From assembly GCA_030628905.1 (NCBI GenBank), contig DAOVQB010000069.1, positions 1-20,583 on the forward strand: a stretch of DNA of 20,583 nucleotides, given 5' to 3'. The stretch's first letter is position 1; each line of letters begins with the position of its first letter. The notes beneath the pieces are model-generated. The model worked only from the letters and a program-made list of their open reading frames with translations. It was not told the origin of the DNA and made no database searches. Source of the DNA: DAOVQB01 sp023128935 (GTDB lineage Bacteria; Eisenbacteria; RBG-16-71-46; CAIMUX01; WJJG01). This document shows positions 6,124 to 12,792 of the stretch, one piece after another. A program made the translations under genes and the position numbers.

Positions 6124-8898
6124 TCAGCGGAGGAGCAAAACAGGCCTGGTCGGCCGATCGGTGTGCTGCCGGTCGGGCCGCGGCGCGGACCGGTGTCCCC
6201 ACACGCCTGCTTGCTGAGGGGGGCCGTTCTGCAGGGGAGTGAACCTCGCCCAGTAATAGCCACCCGGGGCCGGGTGCCCGTTTTGGAGTGCCCCGTCCCA
6301 GATCCACTGTTGCCCAGGGCAATCCTGCCCCAATTTGCGGCAGAGCCGTCCGCTGAGATCGAAGATCTCCACTATCCCCGGTGCCGCGATTCCCGGCACC
6401 GTGAGCGATACTGTCCGCCGGAAAGGGTTCGGCGAGGCATTGAGCTGCGGGCAGGGCTCCAGGCGCCAGCTATCCTGCTCGCGCACGCTCTGCCCAGCGT
6501 CATTTATCTCCCCTGGCGTCGGCAGCTCGAAGCAGGTCCACCGGTAGTCTCCATCGCTGATCCTGCCGCGCGAGATGTCTTCCTCCTGCTCGCCGAAGAA
6601 AACCAGATCAACAGGGTCGATGTCATCGATGCCGACTTCCCGACCTGCACCCGTTTCCCGGCCTGCGCCCGTTTCCCGATCTGCACCCGCTTCCTTCTTA
6701 TGAAGAGCAATCAGTTCCCCGTTTTTGTTCAGCTTGAAATTGGCATGGAGGGGCCCCTGCAATGTGTCCTCGTCGGCCCAGACCAAGAGCCATTCATTGG
6801 GTGCCAGCATGGTGTCGGGGAAGGCCCACTGGATCGGGTCGCGCAGATTGTCTGTAAGGTAATAGTCCCCCATGAAGACCGAGTCCGGTCCCGGGTTGTA
6901 GATCTCAATCCAGTCGTCGTATTCCCCGAACTCATCGGCAACTGTTTCATCGTTGTCCGCCAGGAACTCATTGATATAGAGCTCTTGTGGCGAGACGAGC
7001 GCCTCCAGATGGCCGTAGATGTGTGCATAGCGGCCGGTCGCGAACTCCCTGATCTCAATATCGCCGGCCCGGAAGCGTTCGTTCTCCTCGCAGAACCACT
7101 TGCGGACATCCACTTCCCCGTTTTCCTCCACGAGCTGGTGGGCGGCGTCGATGCGAGCGTACACGTCGTCCAGGGGGAATGTCTCAGTGATGATTTCGTA
7201 CAATATGGAGGCATAGAGGTTCTTCAATGATGGCTCGCTGAAGACCCGGTAGGCAAGTATGTTAGTGTAAGTCGAAGCCCCCTGAATAAGAGGGCTAGTC
7301 CACCAGATGTGGGGCGCAAAGACCCCGCGAAGTCCCCAAGAGAGGTCCTTGTCCCAGGGGATCACCATCCAGTGGTCATCATCGAGATCATGGTAGAGGA
7401 AGTAGTTCTTGAAGATGGCATCACCATCATTGATTGTCATGAGAACCGCGAAGTAGCGCAGGTATTCTCCAAAGTCGAAGAAGTCGATGAAGGTTTCATA
7501 GAATTCGCTGTCTGGAACCTCATTCAGGATCTCGATGAACTCAATCAGATCCTCCCATCCCTCTTCTTCGTTCGTTTCCTTCTCATAGTGAGTGTAATAA
7601 TCCAAGCTATCGGCCAGTACTACAAGCCGGTCATGACACTTGTAGATGTTGGCATCCTCATCCAAGCCGTGCGCCTGCAGAAAGCGCTTGTCGACCTGCT
7701 CGATATCGCAGTAGGCGCCCACATACTCGTCGTTCAGAATGAGTGCTCGCATCCAGGTTCGGGGAGCGGGAACACCGGCGTCCCGGAAGAGATCCATCGA
7801 GAGAGGCTCACGCATTATACAGGGGTCGCACATATCGGCATTGCAGTTGATCTTCTTGCGACCCTGATAGAGGTTGTCGCCAAGGTTGATCTTGTACGAC
7901 TTCTTCAAGAGCGGGCGGGCCACATTGCCGCGGTAGCGAAGCAAAGCATCATAGACGGAGTCAATCAGGGTGACCGTGCAGGAGTAGTAGATGTCCAGGT
8001 TGGGGTCGTAATTGAGGGCTGCCAGGGAGTCCGGATCGATCTCGATCCAATAGAGCGGTAAGGGGGAGGTTTCATGGGCCCGCGCTTGCGCTGAGAAGGG
8101 ACCAGCCGGCCCACTTTCGTTACCGTAGACATCCACGCTGGTAATCCAGTAAGTATACGTCGTCTCGAGCGCGATATCCCGGTCGAGGTAGCGGCACACC
8201 AGATTGAGCTCATCCTGAACGACCACAATGGGGCCTCCGGGCCCTGCCTGGCGGTAGACGATGTAGCCGGCCAGATCCTCCTCGAGCACCGGCTCCCAAT
8301 TGACGATGATCTGCTCGAAGCCCCCCAGTATCTCAGTGAGGGTGGGTGGTTCGGGTGGTTCTGTATCGGGTGTGTGGCTGACTAGAGAGACGGCACTGAG
8401 TTGGGAAAAGGTCATGCTGGGGACATCGTCCAAGAGGATTTCACCACCCGTTACGGTGATCGGAAAGCGGTAGTCGAGGGCATAGTCACGCCATACGACG
8501 GCATAGACGTCCAGATCATCAAGCGCCATGGAGCCATTGATCTTCCAGTCCACTACGAATTGGCCGATAGTATGGCCCCACGCTTCACAGAAGTGCAATG
8601 TGAGCACATAGGAATCGTTGGGAACATCAAGGTGGTAGATGCCGCAGTTGAAGTGGAAGTATTGGTAGAGTCGCTCGTCTAAGCAGCCGCCGATGGCGTG
8701 CCAGTTGAATACATTGTCCCCATGCTCCCATCCGTAACCCTGCTCGGGCGTGTAGGCCCCATCCGCGAGGAAGATGGTTCCATCAGGCAGCTCAATCCCG
8801 GGGCCTCCCACATTAATGTGAAGTTCATAGGCCCCTGCGGCCGGTGCAAGCATGAGCAGGGCGATCAGCAAGTACAAGATGCGTTTCTTAGCTGCCAT
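6124..8898 (-). CDS. Secreted multidomain CotH-kinase protein (malectin-like, FnIII, CotH, lamin-tail, FlgD-like)
   Basis: The protein has 924 residues. Residues 1-23 are a signal peptide (ends APAAGA); about 24-175 are malectin-like (LHINVGGP); about 180-280 FnIII (WEPVLEEDLAGYIVYRQ). A CotH kinase domain spans about 300-640, with K336 in KKSYKI, E400/D403 in CDIEQVD, catalytic D491/D493 and N498 (NDGDAIFKNYFLYHD), and metal-binding D516 (VIPWDKDLSWG). Residues about 637-800 are a lamin-tail domain (YINEFLADN, DDWIEIYNPG). Residues about 820-924 are a FlgD-like sorting module (SPNPF, VEIFDLSGRL, PGGYYWARF) with a longer loop than usual before the final strand RPVLLLR. CotH proteins are atypical kinases that phosphorylate secreted proteins, and the key residues here look intact. 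The start is supported by GGAG 8 nt upstream. It is downstream of the dockerin-like gene on the same strand, a possible substrate or partner (inference). Confidence 0.92.
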   Translation of the reverse strand: MAAKKRILYLLIALLMLAPAAGAYELHINVGGPGIELPDGTIFLADGAYTPEQGYGWEHGDNVFNWHAIGGCLDERLYQYFHFNCGIYHLDVPNDSYVLTLHFCEAWGHTIGQFVVDWKINGSMALDDLDVYAVVWRDYALDYRFPITVTGGEILLDDVPSMTFSQLSAVSLVSHTPDTEPPEPPTLTEILGGFEQIIVNWEPVLEEDLAGYIVYRQAGPGGPIVVVQDELNLVCRYLDRDIALETTYTYWITSVDVYGNESGPAGPFSAQARAHETSPLPLYWIEIDPDSLAALNYDPNLDIYYSCTVTLIDSVYDALLRYRGNVARPLLKKSYKINLGDNLYQGRKKINCNADMCDPCIMREPLSMDLFRDAGVPAPRTWMRALILNDEYVGAYCDIEQVDKRFLQAHGLDEDANIYKCHDRLVVLADSLDYYTHYEKETNEEEGWEDLIEFIEILNEVPDSEFYETFIDFFDFGEYLRYFAVLMTINDGDAIFKNYFLYHDLDDDHWMVIPWDKDLSWGLRGVFAPHIWWTSPLIQGASTYTNILAYRVFSEPSLKNLYASILYEIITETFPLDDVYARIDAAHQLVEENGEVDVRKWFCEENERFRAGDIEIREFATGRYAHIYGHLEALVSPQELYINEFLADNDETVADEFGEYDDWIEIYNPGPDSVFMGDYYLTDNLRDPIQWAFPDTMLAPNEWLLVWADEDTLQGPLHANFKLNKNGELIALHKKEAGADRETGAGRETGAGREVGIDDIDPVDLVFFGEQEEDISRGRISDGDYRWTCFELPTPGEINDAGQSVREQDSWRLEPCPQLNASPNPFRRTVSLTVPGIAAPGIVEIFDLSGRLCRKLGQDCPGQQWIWDGALQNGHPAPGGYYWARFTPLQNGPPQQAGVWGHRSAPRPDRQHTDRPTRPVLLLR
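6641..6694. repeat. three tandem 18-bp units in the CotH gene
   Basis: Units of 18 bp start at 6641, 6659 and 6677 (cgacctgcacccgtttcc and close variants). On the minus strand they encode a GAGRET-type hexapeptide repeat at about residues 737-755, a linker inside the lamin-tail region. As in the MEMO leader, the period is six codons. Confidence 0.9.
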
Positions 8899-8935
8899 GG
8901 CTGGTCTCCAGAGATCACCACCGGGCCAGGGCCAG

Positions 8936-8965
8936 CAAGGCCCCGGCTTGGGAGCCAGGGCCTTG
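8936..8965 (-). terminator. strong intercistronic hairpin between dockerin-like and CotH genes
   Basis: CAAGGCCC (8936-8943) and GGGCCTTG (8958-8965) form 8 perfect pairs; inside them GGCT/AGCC pair around a 4-nt loop. A second pair of arms, GATCACCA (8913-8920) and TGGTGATC (8989-8996), encloses the whole structure. It fills the 99-nt gap after the dockerin-like stop codon. Without a T-run it may be a partial terminator or an mRNA-stability element setting the ratio of the two secreted proteins. Confidence 0.55.
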
Positions 8966-8997
8966 ACGTGAGTGCTGAAGTTTAGATCTGGTGATCA

Positions 8998-9564
8998 CTA
9001 GGGATTGCAGGTCCGTCCCCAGGCCTCACCGAACACGATGAACTCCTCGAGTCCCGTCATGCCGTCGTTGAAGTAGTCAGTGCATCCACCCGTGACTCCC
9101 ATGGCGCTGCCAAAGGGGATGAAGTCATCCAGGTCAACGTTGCCGTCGGCGACACCTGCGTAATCCGGGCTCTTGACATTCTCGTAGGTCCGGATGTCAA
9201 CGCCGTTCGCGCGGATCTTGGCTGCATTCGCGCCAACCGAGCAGCCGCCGGCCGACACGTCGAAGGTGACATTGCCGTTTACATCAGTGGTTCCGGTCAG
9301 CACGAGGTCCGGGCATTCCAAGTAGAGGTCGCCCGGCATGCCGAAGATGATCTCTACAAAGGCATCTGGAATCGGGTCGTTGTCCGCATTGCGGACGTTG
9401 GCGGTAAACGAGGCGAACCCCGGTATCACTGGATCGGGGTAGATGATGAGCCCGCCAATTGTGTCACACGGATCCACTGCGCAGTTGTCCGGGTCCGGAA
9501 CTGTGGCATTGACGATCCCGACCGTGAGCACGAGGCCGATGACTGCTAGCACTACACTCCTCAT
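8998..9564 (-). CDS. Small secreted protein: Ig-like domain plus dockerin/EF-hand-like C-terminus
   Basis: This is a 188-residue protein with a signal peptide (residues 1-20, ending GIVNA). Residues about 30-125 look like a Big/invasin-type Ig domain (ASFTANVRNADNDPIPDAFV, GTTDVNGNVTFDVSAGG). The C-terminus contains one calcium-loop-like dockerin repeat (VADGNVDLDDFIPFGSAMG) and a second, degenerate one (CTDYFNDGMTGLEEFIVFG). Six cysteines suggest disulfides outside the cytoplasm. The start is fixed by AAGGAGGAG close upstream. It has its own promoter and an unusually long, structured leader (separate entries), and is followed on the same strand by the CotH-kinase gene. A structural or adhesive surface role is plausible; no enzyme motif is seen. 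Confidence 0.85.
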   Translation of the reverse strand: MRSVVLAVIGLVLTVGIVNATVPDPDNCAVDPCDTIGGLIIYPDPVIPGFASFTANVRNADNDPIPDAFVEIIFGMPGDLYLECPDLVLTGTTDVNGNVTFDVSAGGCSVGANAAKIRANGVDIRTYENVKSPDYAGVADGNVDLDDFIPFGSAMGVTGGCTDYFNDGMTGLEEFIVFGEAWGRTCNP

Positions 9565-9621
9565 GATGCGTCTCCTCCTTTTTTACCTGCCAGGTTGACG
9601 GTTTCACCCCGCCTACGCATC
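9565..9621 (-). promoter_or_regulatory. helix that could sequester the ribosome-binding site of the dockerin-like gene
   Basis: On the minus strand GATGCGT (plus 9615-9621) is perfectly complementary to ACGCATC (plus 9565-9571), which directly abuts the ATG. The 43-nt loop would contain the AAGGAGG Shine-Dalgarno (plus about 9575-9581). A competing 6-bp pairing, CCTGCC with GGCAGG (plus 9625-9630 and 9587-9592), overlaps this region. This is what a translational expression platform would look like; structure inferred from pairing only. Confidence 0.4.
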
Positions 9622-9661
9622 CAGGGCAGGCAATCGATTCCGTTGCAGAGAAACGAGTCAT

Positions 9662-9770
9662 CGATCTCGCGAGCTTGGCAACCGGAACACTCGTCCGGGC
9701 AAAGCTCCTATCGCTCTAAGACCGAAGTCCCTGGCGATCAGCGCCTTGACCGGACAGGCCAGCGAGATCG
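9662..9770 (-). ncRNA. candidate structured leader RNA (four-way junction) upstream of the dockerin-like gene
   Basis: Read on the minus strand, CGATCTCGC (plus 9762-9770) pairs perfectly with GCGAGATCG (plus 9662-9670), a 9-bp closing helix. Three hairpins fill the inside almost without gaps. P2 is GCCT/AGGC (plus 9743-9759). P3 is ATCGC/GCGAT (plus 9710-9738), topped by GGGAC-UUCG-GUCUU. P4 is GAGCTT/AAGCTC with an inner CCGGA/TCCGG stem (plus 9671-9707). Two pairs in P3 are G-U, which exist only on the minus strand, and C(UUCG)G is a classic stable loop; both favour transcription toward the dockerin-like gene. It is not a tRNA (no T-loop, wrong arm lengths), and I do not recognise the core of SAM-I, cobalamin, TPP, glycine or c-di-GMP riboswitches. 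P4's TGC/TTGCC internal loop resembles part of GEMM only superficially. Confidence 0.4.
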
Positions 9771-9892
9771 TTTTCCTCTGCGTGTACCCCTTTCCCGACG
9801 GCTGCTGCTCTCTCTCACTGAACCAACGGGTCCTGGCACCGCAAAGGACCAAGCTCTTTGCGTACGCTCCGGCTCCTCTACTTTCGTATATG

Positions 9893-9922
9893 AGTATAGA
9901 ATGTGAAGCTGGCGGGGGTCAA
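9893..9922 (-). promoter_or_regulatory. promoter of the dockerin-like gene
   Basis: On the minus strand TTGACC (plus 9917-9922) and TATACT (plus 9893-9898) are separated by 18 nt, each a 5/6 match to the housekeeping consensus. A transcript would start near 9886, giving a leader of about 320 nt before the ATG at 9564. Confidence 0.55.
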
Positions 9923-9946
9923 GTGCTTTTCCTGAGCGATTATGGC

Positions 9947-9981
9947 CTTTCCAAGGGTCCTGCTGGGTGCCCTTGGGAAAG
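9947..9981 (-). terminator. hairpin upstream of the dockerin-like promoter
   Basis: CTTTCCAAGGG (9947-9957) and CCCTTGGGAAAG (9970-9981) pair over 11 bp with one bulged G and a 12-nt loop. It lies between the TPR gene and the next promoter, so it may act as a second transcription stop for the TPR gene. No T-run is seen. Confidence 0.4.
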
Positions 9982-10038
9982 ATAGTGGTTCATCTCAGCC
10001 ATCGCCCGCAGAAACCCTGACCTAACGCTCTGCTGCGG

Positions 10039-10092
10039 GCGCAAGCTGAGCGCCGGGCTCTTATGGACACCCGGCCTCGGCGGAGCTTGCGC
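10039..10092 (-). terminator. nested hairpin just after the TPR-gene stop codon
   Basis: GCGCAAGCT (10039-10047) and AGCTTGCGC (10084-10092) form a perfect 9-bp outer stem. GCCGGG (10052-10057) and CCCGGC (10070-10075) form a perfect inner stem. It begins 5 nt past the TPR gene's stop on the minus strand. There is no T-tract, but position and stability suggest a 3'-end or termination element. Confidence 0.55.
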
Positions 10093-10097
10093 GAGCC

Positions 10098-11399
10098 CTA
10101 GGGCCTGTCCAAGTGTGTTTGGCGCGCCAAAACGGGTGCGAAGCCGCTCTTCCTGGATCGGAGGAATTCATACTGCTCCCTGGCCTCGTCTATGCGCCTT
10201 TGCGCGTAGTACATTACGCCCAGATTGCAGCGCGCCAGCCCCATGAGGGGCGCCAGGTCCAGAGCCCTACGCAACGTGGTTTCCGCCAAGGCCTTGCGCT
10301 GCTGGAGGAAATAAAGCCCGCCCAGGTTAACATAGACCACGGGCCAGGATGGGTCCTGTTCGAGGGCTATGTCGTATTCGTCCTCGGCCTTTAAGTACAT
10401 ACCCTGCACGAAATAGCAGGAACCGAGATAGAGGTGGCCCTTGGGATAGTTGGGACGAATCTCCAGGGCCTCTTTGTATAGGCGTTCGGCCTCCACATGC
10501 TCGGACTGGATTTGGTAGGCCATGCCCCATTCCAGCATGGCCTCGACCAGCTGCGGGTTTTTGTCCAGGGCCCGGCGCAGGAGCGCGATTCCTGCTTCAA
10601 ACTTGCGGGCCCGACAGAGGACCGCGCCCATGATCTGGGAGCCCTCAGCGGTCTCGGGCTGGATCCAAGGCGCGATCGGGTCATCCGAAAGATCCAGGAG
10701 AGCCCCCCCGCGGTCGGGTTTAGCCAAAAGCTTGGTGACCCGGTCGATGGGGATCCCGCAGGCGACGAACCTTCCGCCTTCCCGGAGCACATTGATCACA
10801 CCAACCACCTTGCCCAGTGAGTCCGCCAGAGGTAGGCCGGGTGAGATGTTTCCCCAGAGCGCCATCATGTCCCCCATGCCGGCTCCTTCGAACATGTTCA
10901 CAAAGCCCATTTTATAGATGGATTCGCCACCCACAGAGGGAGGGAGAATCGCGAAGCCGGTCTGCCCCTGGGAGAAGAGCAAGTGGGAACTGCGGCTGAG
11001 GCCCTTCGCGCTCTTGGGTGCCTTTAGGACGATCAGGTCCGACTGTGGGTCGCAAGCCACATAGGAGGTCACTTCGAAGGGCTCTCCCTTGGCAGGAATG
11101 ACCACGAGGCGCTCGGCGCCCCTAACTGTGGCGCAGCATGCGACGATGCCATCCACGCCCTCCATATAAAAGCCGTATGCTATAGAGCTTTCCGGCTGAC
11201 TTGGGCGGACCACCTCCAGATCCACGACTGCCTCCCGCAGGCTTCCCCAATTGGTCTCGTCTGCTGCTGAGGGCGAAACGGGACTCGCCGCGGTCAAGAA
11301 GGCGCCGACGATAAGCCAGCGAACCGGGAGGGCAATGCGCGGCCTGGCGCTCTTCTTCGGATCCGCATTTGTCTCGCGCTTCCTTGCTCTTTCCAACAT
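10098..11399 (-). CDS. Exported trypsin-fold pseudoprotease with C-terminal TPR repeats
   Basis: A 433-residue protein. The start at 11399 is chosen because GGACGGAGGAG lies 7 nt upstream and because it places a hydrophobic segment (residues 26-41, ending SPSAADE) as an N-terminal signal or anchor. Residues about 50-225 have the layout of an HtrA/trypsin-like domain. D121 is kept (QSDLIVLKA), but the position of the catalytic His reads IVACCATVRGAE, with no His. The serine motif ISPGNSGGPL is shortened to ISPGLPL (185-191), so it is probably catalytically dead. The substrate-binding style ending LGKVVGVINVL is retained. Residues about 255-415 form four to five TPR units (LYKEALEIRPNYPKGHLYLG). 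A peptide-binding scaffold role in the envelope is the likeliest reading. It is divergent from the GAPDH genes. Confidence 0.85.
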   Translation of the reverse strand: MLERARKRETNADPKKSARPRIALPVRWLIVGAFLTAASPVSPSAADETNWGSLREAVVDLEVVRPSQPESSIAYGFYMEGVDGIVACCATVRGAERLVVIPAKGEPFEVTSYVACDPQSDLIVLKAPKSAKGLSRSSHLLFSQGQTGFAILPPSVGGESIYKMGFVNMFEGAGMGDMMALWGNISPGLPLADSLGKVVGVINVLREGGRFVACGIPIDRVTKLLAKPDRGGALLDLSDDPIAPWIQPETAEGSQIMGAVLCRARKFEAGIALLRRALDKNPQLVEAMLEWGMAYQIQSEHVEAERLYKEALEIRPNYPKGHLYLGSCYFVQGMYLKAEDEYDIALEQDPSWPVVYVNLGGLYFLQQRKALAETTLRRALDLAPLMGLARCNLGVMYYAQRRIDEAREQYEFLRSRKSGFAPVLARQTHLDRP

Positions 11400-11467
11400 C
11401 AGGGCTCCTCCGTCCTTTGCGATCATCCGACCTGCCCGCCCATGCGGTCCCAATCGATCATAGTGCG

Positions 11468-11544
11468 TTGCTACCAAACATTTCCCTACCAATTATCCTG
11501 GTGCTAAGATCCCTCCGCTCATAGCCGATCCTATTTGGGATCGG
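11468..11544 (+). promoter_or_regulatory. divergent control region: weak promoter and inverted repeat upstream of gap genes
   Basis: In the 294-nt gap 11400-11693 between the divergent TPR gene and first GAPDH gene, TTGCTA (11468-11473) and AATTAT (11491-11496) are 17 nt apart, each 4/6 to consensus. Just downstream is an inverted repeat CCGATCC-tatttg-GGATCGG (11525-11544), suited to a hairpin or an operator. A minus-strand TATGAT (plus 11457-11462) may serve the TPR gene. No other gene is evident here. Confidence 0.3.
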
Positions 11545-11693
11545 GTCTGGCTCCGGTGGCGCTAGCGGTTTTCAGCCAGATGCTGAAGAAGCGGCTGCTG
11601 GCTCCATCGAAGGCCAAGCTTTCTCATTATCGTCATCTTGGGAACCGCTCTCAAGGACGGTCGTGGGACCAAGAGGACGGGGAGGTTCATCTA

Positions 11694-12704
11694 ATGAGTA
11701 TCCGCGTAGGCCTGATGGGCTTCGGGCGGATCGGCCGGAACATCTTCCGCATCTTACGGGGGATGCAAGATATTGACATCGTAGTCATCAGCGACATCGC
11801 CGATCCAAAAGGCCTGGAGTACTTGCTCCGGTTCGATACGGTGCATGGACGATTCCAAGAACCCTTTACGGTCTCGGACGATTCGATGTACATCGGAGGC
11901 AAGCAGATCCGTATGCTGACTGCCAGGGAGCCGGGTGAGGTCCCTTGGGCTCAATACGGTGTGCAGATCGTCGTGGAGGCCACGGGGAAATACCGCACGC
12001 GCGAATGGCTGCTCAAGCACCTGGAGAGCGGTGCTCAGAAAGTGGTGCTGACCGTGCCCCCGCAAAATCCACAGGAAGTGGATCTGATGATGGTCTCGGG
12101 CGTCAATGACGAGATGCTCAGTCCCGAGCACAGGATGATCTCCAATGGGTCCTGCACGGCCAATGCAGTCGCCCCGATCGTCAAGATCCTCAATGACGGG
12201 TTCGGTATCAAGTACGCTTTCATGACGACCGTGCATGCCTATACAAATGACCAGCGCCTGGCCGACGTTCCCCACGATGAGTTGCGGCGCTCGCGTGCAG
12301 CGGCCGAGAACATCATTCCCGCATCCACCTGGTCTCCCCTGGCGGTTGAGCAGATCGTGCCTGAGATGAAGGGGAAGATGTCCGGGATCGCCATGAATGT
12401 CCCGGTTCCTGATGGGAGCGTGGTGGATCTGGTCACGGTGATGGAGCGGAAAGTGACCACCGAGGCTGTCAATAACTTGGTCTGGAGCGCTGCGCAGAGC
12501 AAGTACAAGAACATCGTTGAGTACACAGATCAACCGATCGTTTCCAGCGATGTGATTGGCAATACCCACTCGGCCATCTTCGACTCAATCGCAACCCTGG
12601 TTTCAGGGAACGACATGCTCAAGACCCTGACCTGGTATGACAATGGCTGGGGCTATGCGGCTCGGGTCGTGGAACTGATTCGTAAGCTGGCGCAGTGGTG
12701 GTAG
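11694..12704 (+). CDS. gap: Divergent type I glyceraldehyde-3-phosphate dehydrogenase paralogue
   Basis: A 336-residue, full-length GAPDH fold. The NAD-binding start GFGRIGR is at 9-15 and the ribose-binding Asp is kept (VISDIADPKG). Catalytic C154 (ISNGSCTANAVAP) and H181 (TTVHAYTNDQ) are present. Several substrate-site positions differ from the standard enzyme and from its neighbour: SCTTN is SCTAN; the phosphate-site TTTGAA after AENIIP is STWSPL; and the phosphate-binding Arg of MRVPVPDGS is Asn (MNVPVPDGS). The reaction may therefore differ from glyceraldehyde-3-phosphate oxidation, though NAD and thiol chemistry look intact. ATG 11694 is chosen for GGGAGG 8 nt upstream. The second gap gene follows after 88 nt, likely in the same transcript. 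Confidence 0.9.
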   Translation: MSIRVGLMGFGRIGRNIFRILRGMQDIDIVVISDIADPKGLEYLLRFDTVHGRFQEPFTVSDDSMYIGGKQIRMLTAREPGEVPWAQYGVQIVVEATGKYRTREWLLKHLESGAQKVVLTVPPQNPQEVDLMMVSGVNDEMLSPEHRMISNGSCTANAVAPIVKILNDGFGIKYAFMTTVHAYTNDQRLADVPHDELRRSRAAAENIIPASTWSPLAVEQIVPEMKGKMSGIAMNVPVPDGSVVDLVTVMERKVTTEAVNNLVWSAAQSKYKNIVEYTDQPIVSSDVIGNTHSAIFDSIATLVSGNDMLKTLTWYDNGWGYAARVVELIRKLAQWW

Positions 12705-12792
12705 GTGGACGGGTGTCATGGCGGACGGGTTGGAACCCCGCAGCAGCGGGAAAACCATCCGGCCGGGCGTTGAAGAGAGAGGAGGTCTACCG

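Noticed and set aside
5866..7230. Plus-strand open frame of 454 codons opposite the CotH gene
   Set aside because: It is antisense to a protein with five recognisable domains, shows no family pattern of its own, and reflects the codon bias of the real gene.
7309..8061. Plus-strand open frame of 250 codons inside the CotH gene
   Set aside because: Antisense to the CotH kinase domain; no motif, no ribosome-binding site worth noting.
9676..9710. c-di-GMP (GEMM) riboswitch suggested by plus-strand GGCAACCGG and GGGCAAAGCTCC
   Set aside because: The GNRA loop and the receptor helix are missing, and the G-U evidence and promoter place the transcript on the opposite strand.
9662..9770. tRNA gene suggested by the cloverleaf shape
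   Set aside because: The closing helix is 9 bp, arm sizes are wrong, and there is no T-loop or CCA-compatible acceptor end on either strand.
11754..12569. Minus-strand open frame of 271 codons in the first gap gene
   Set aside because: Antisense shadow of a well-supported GAPDH; the same is seen opposite the second copy at 12787-13362.
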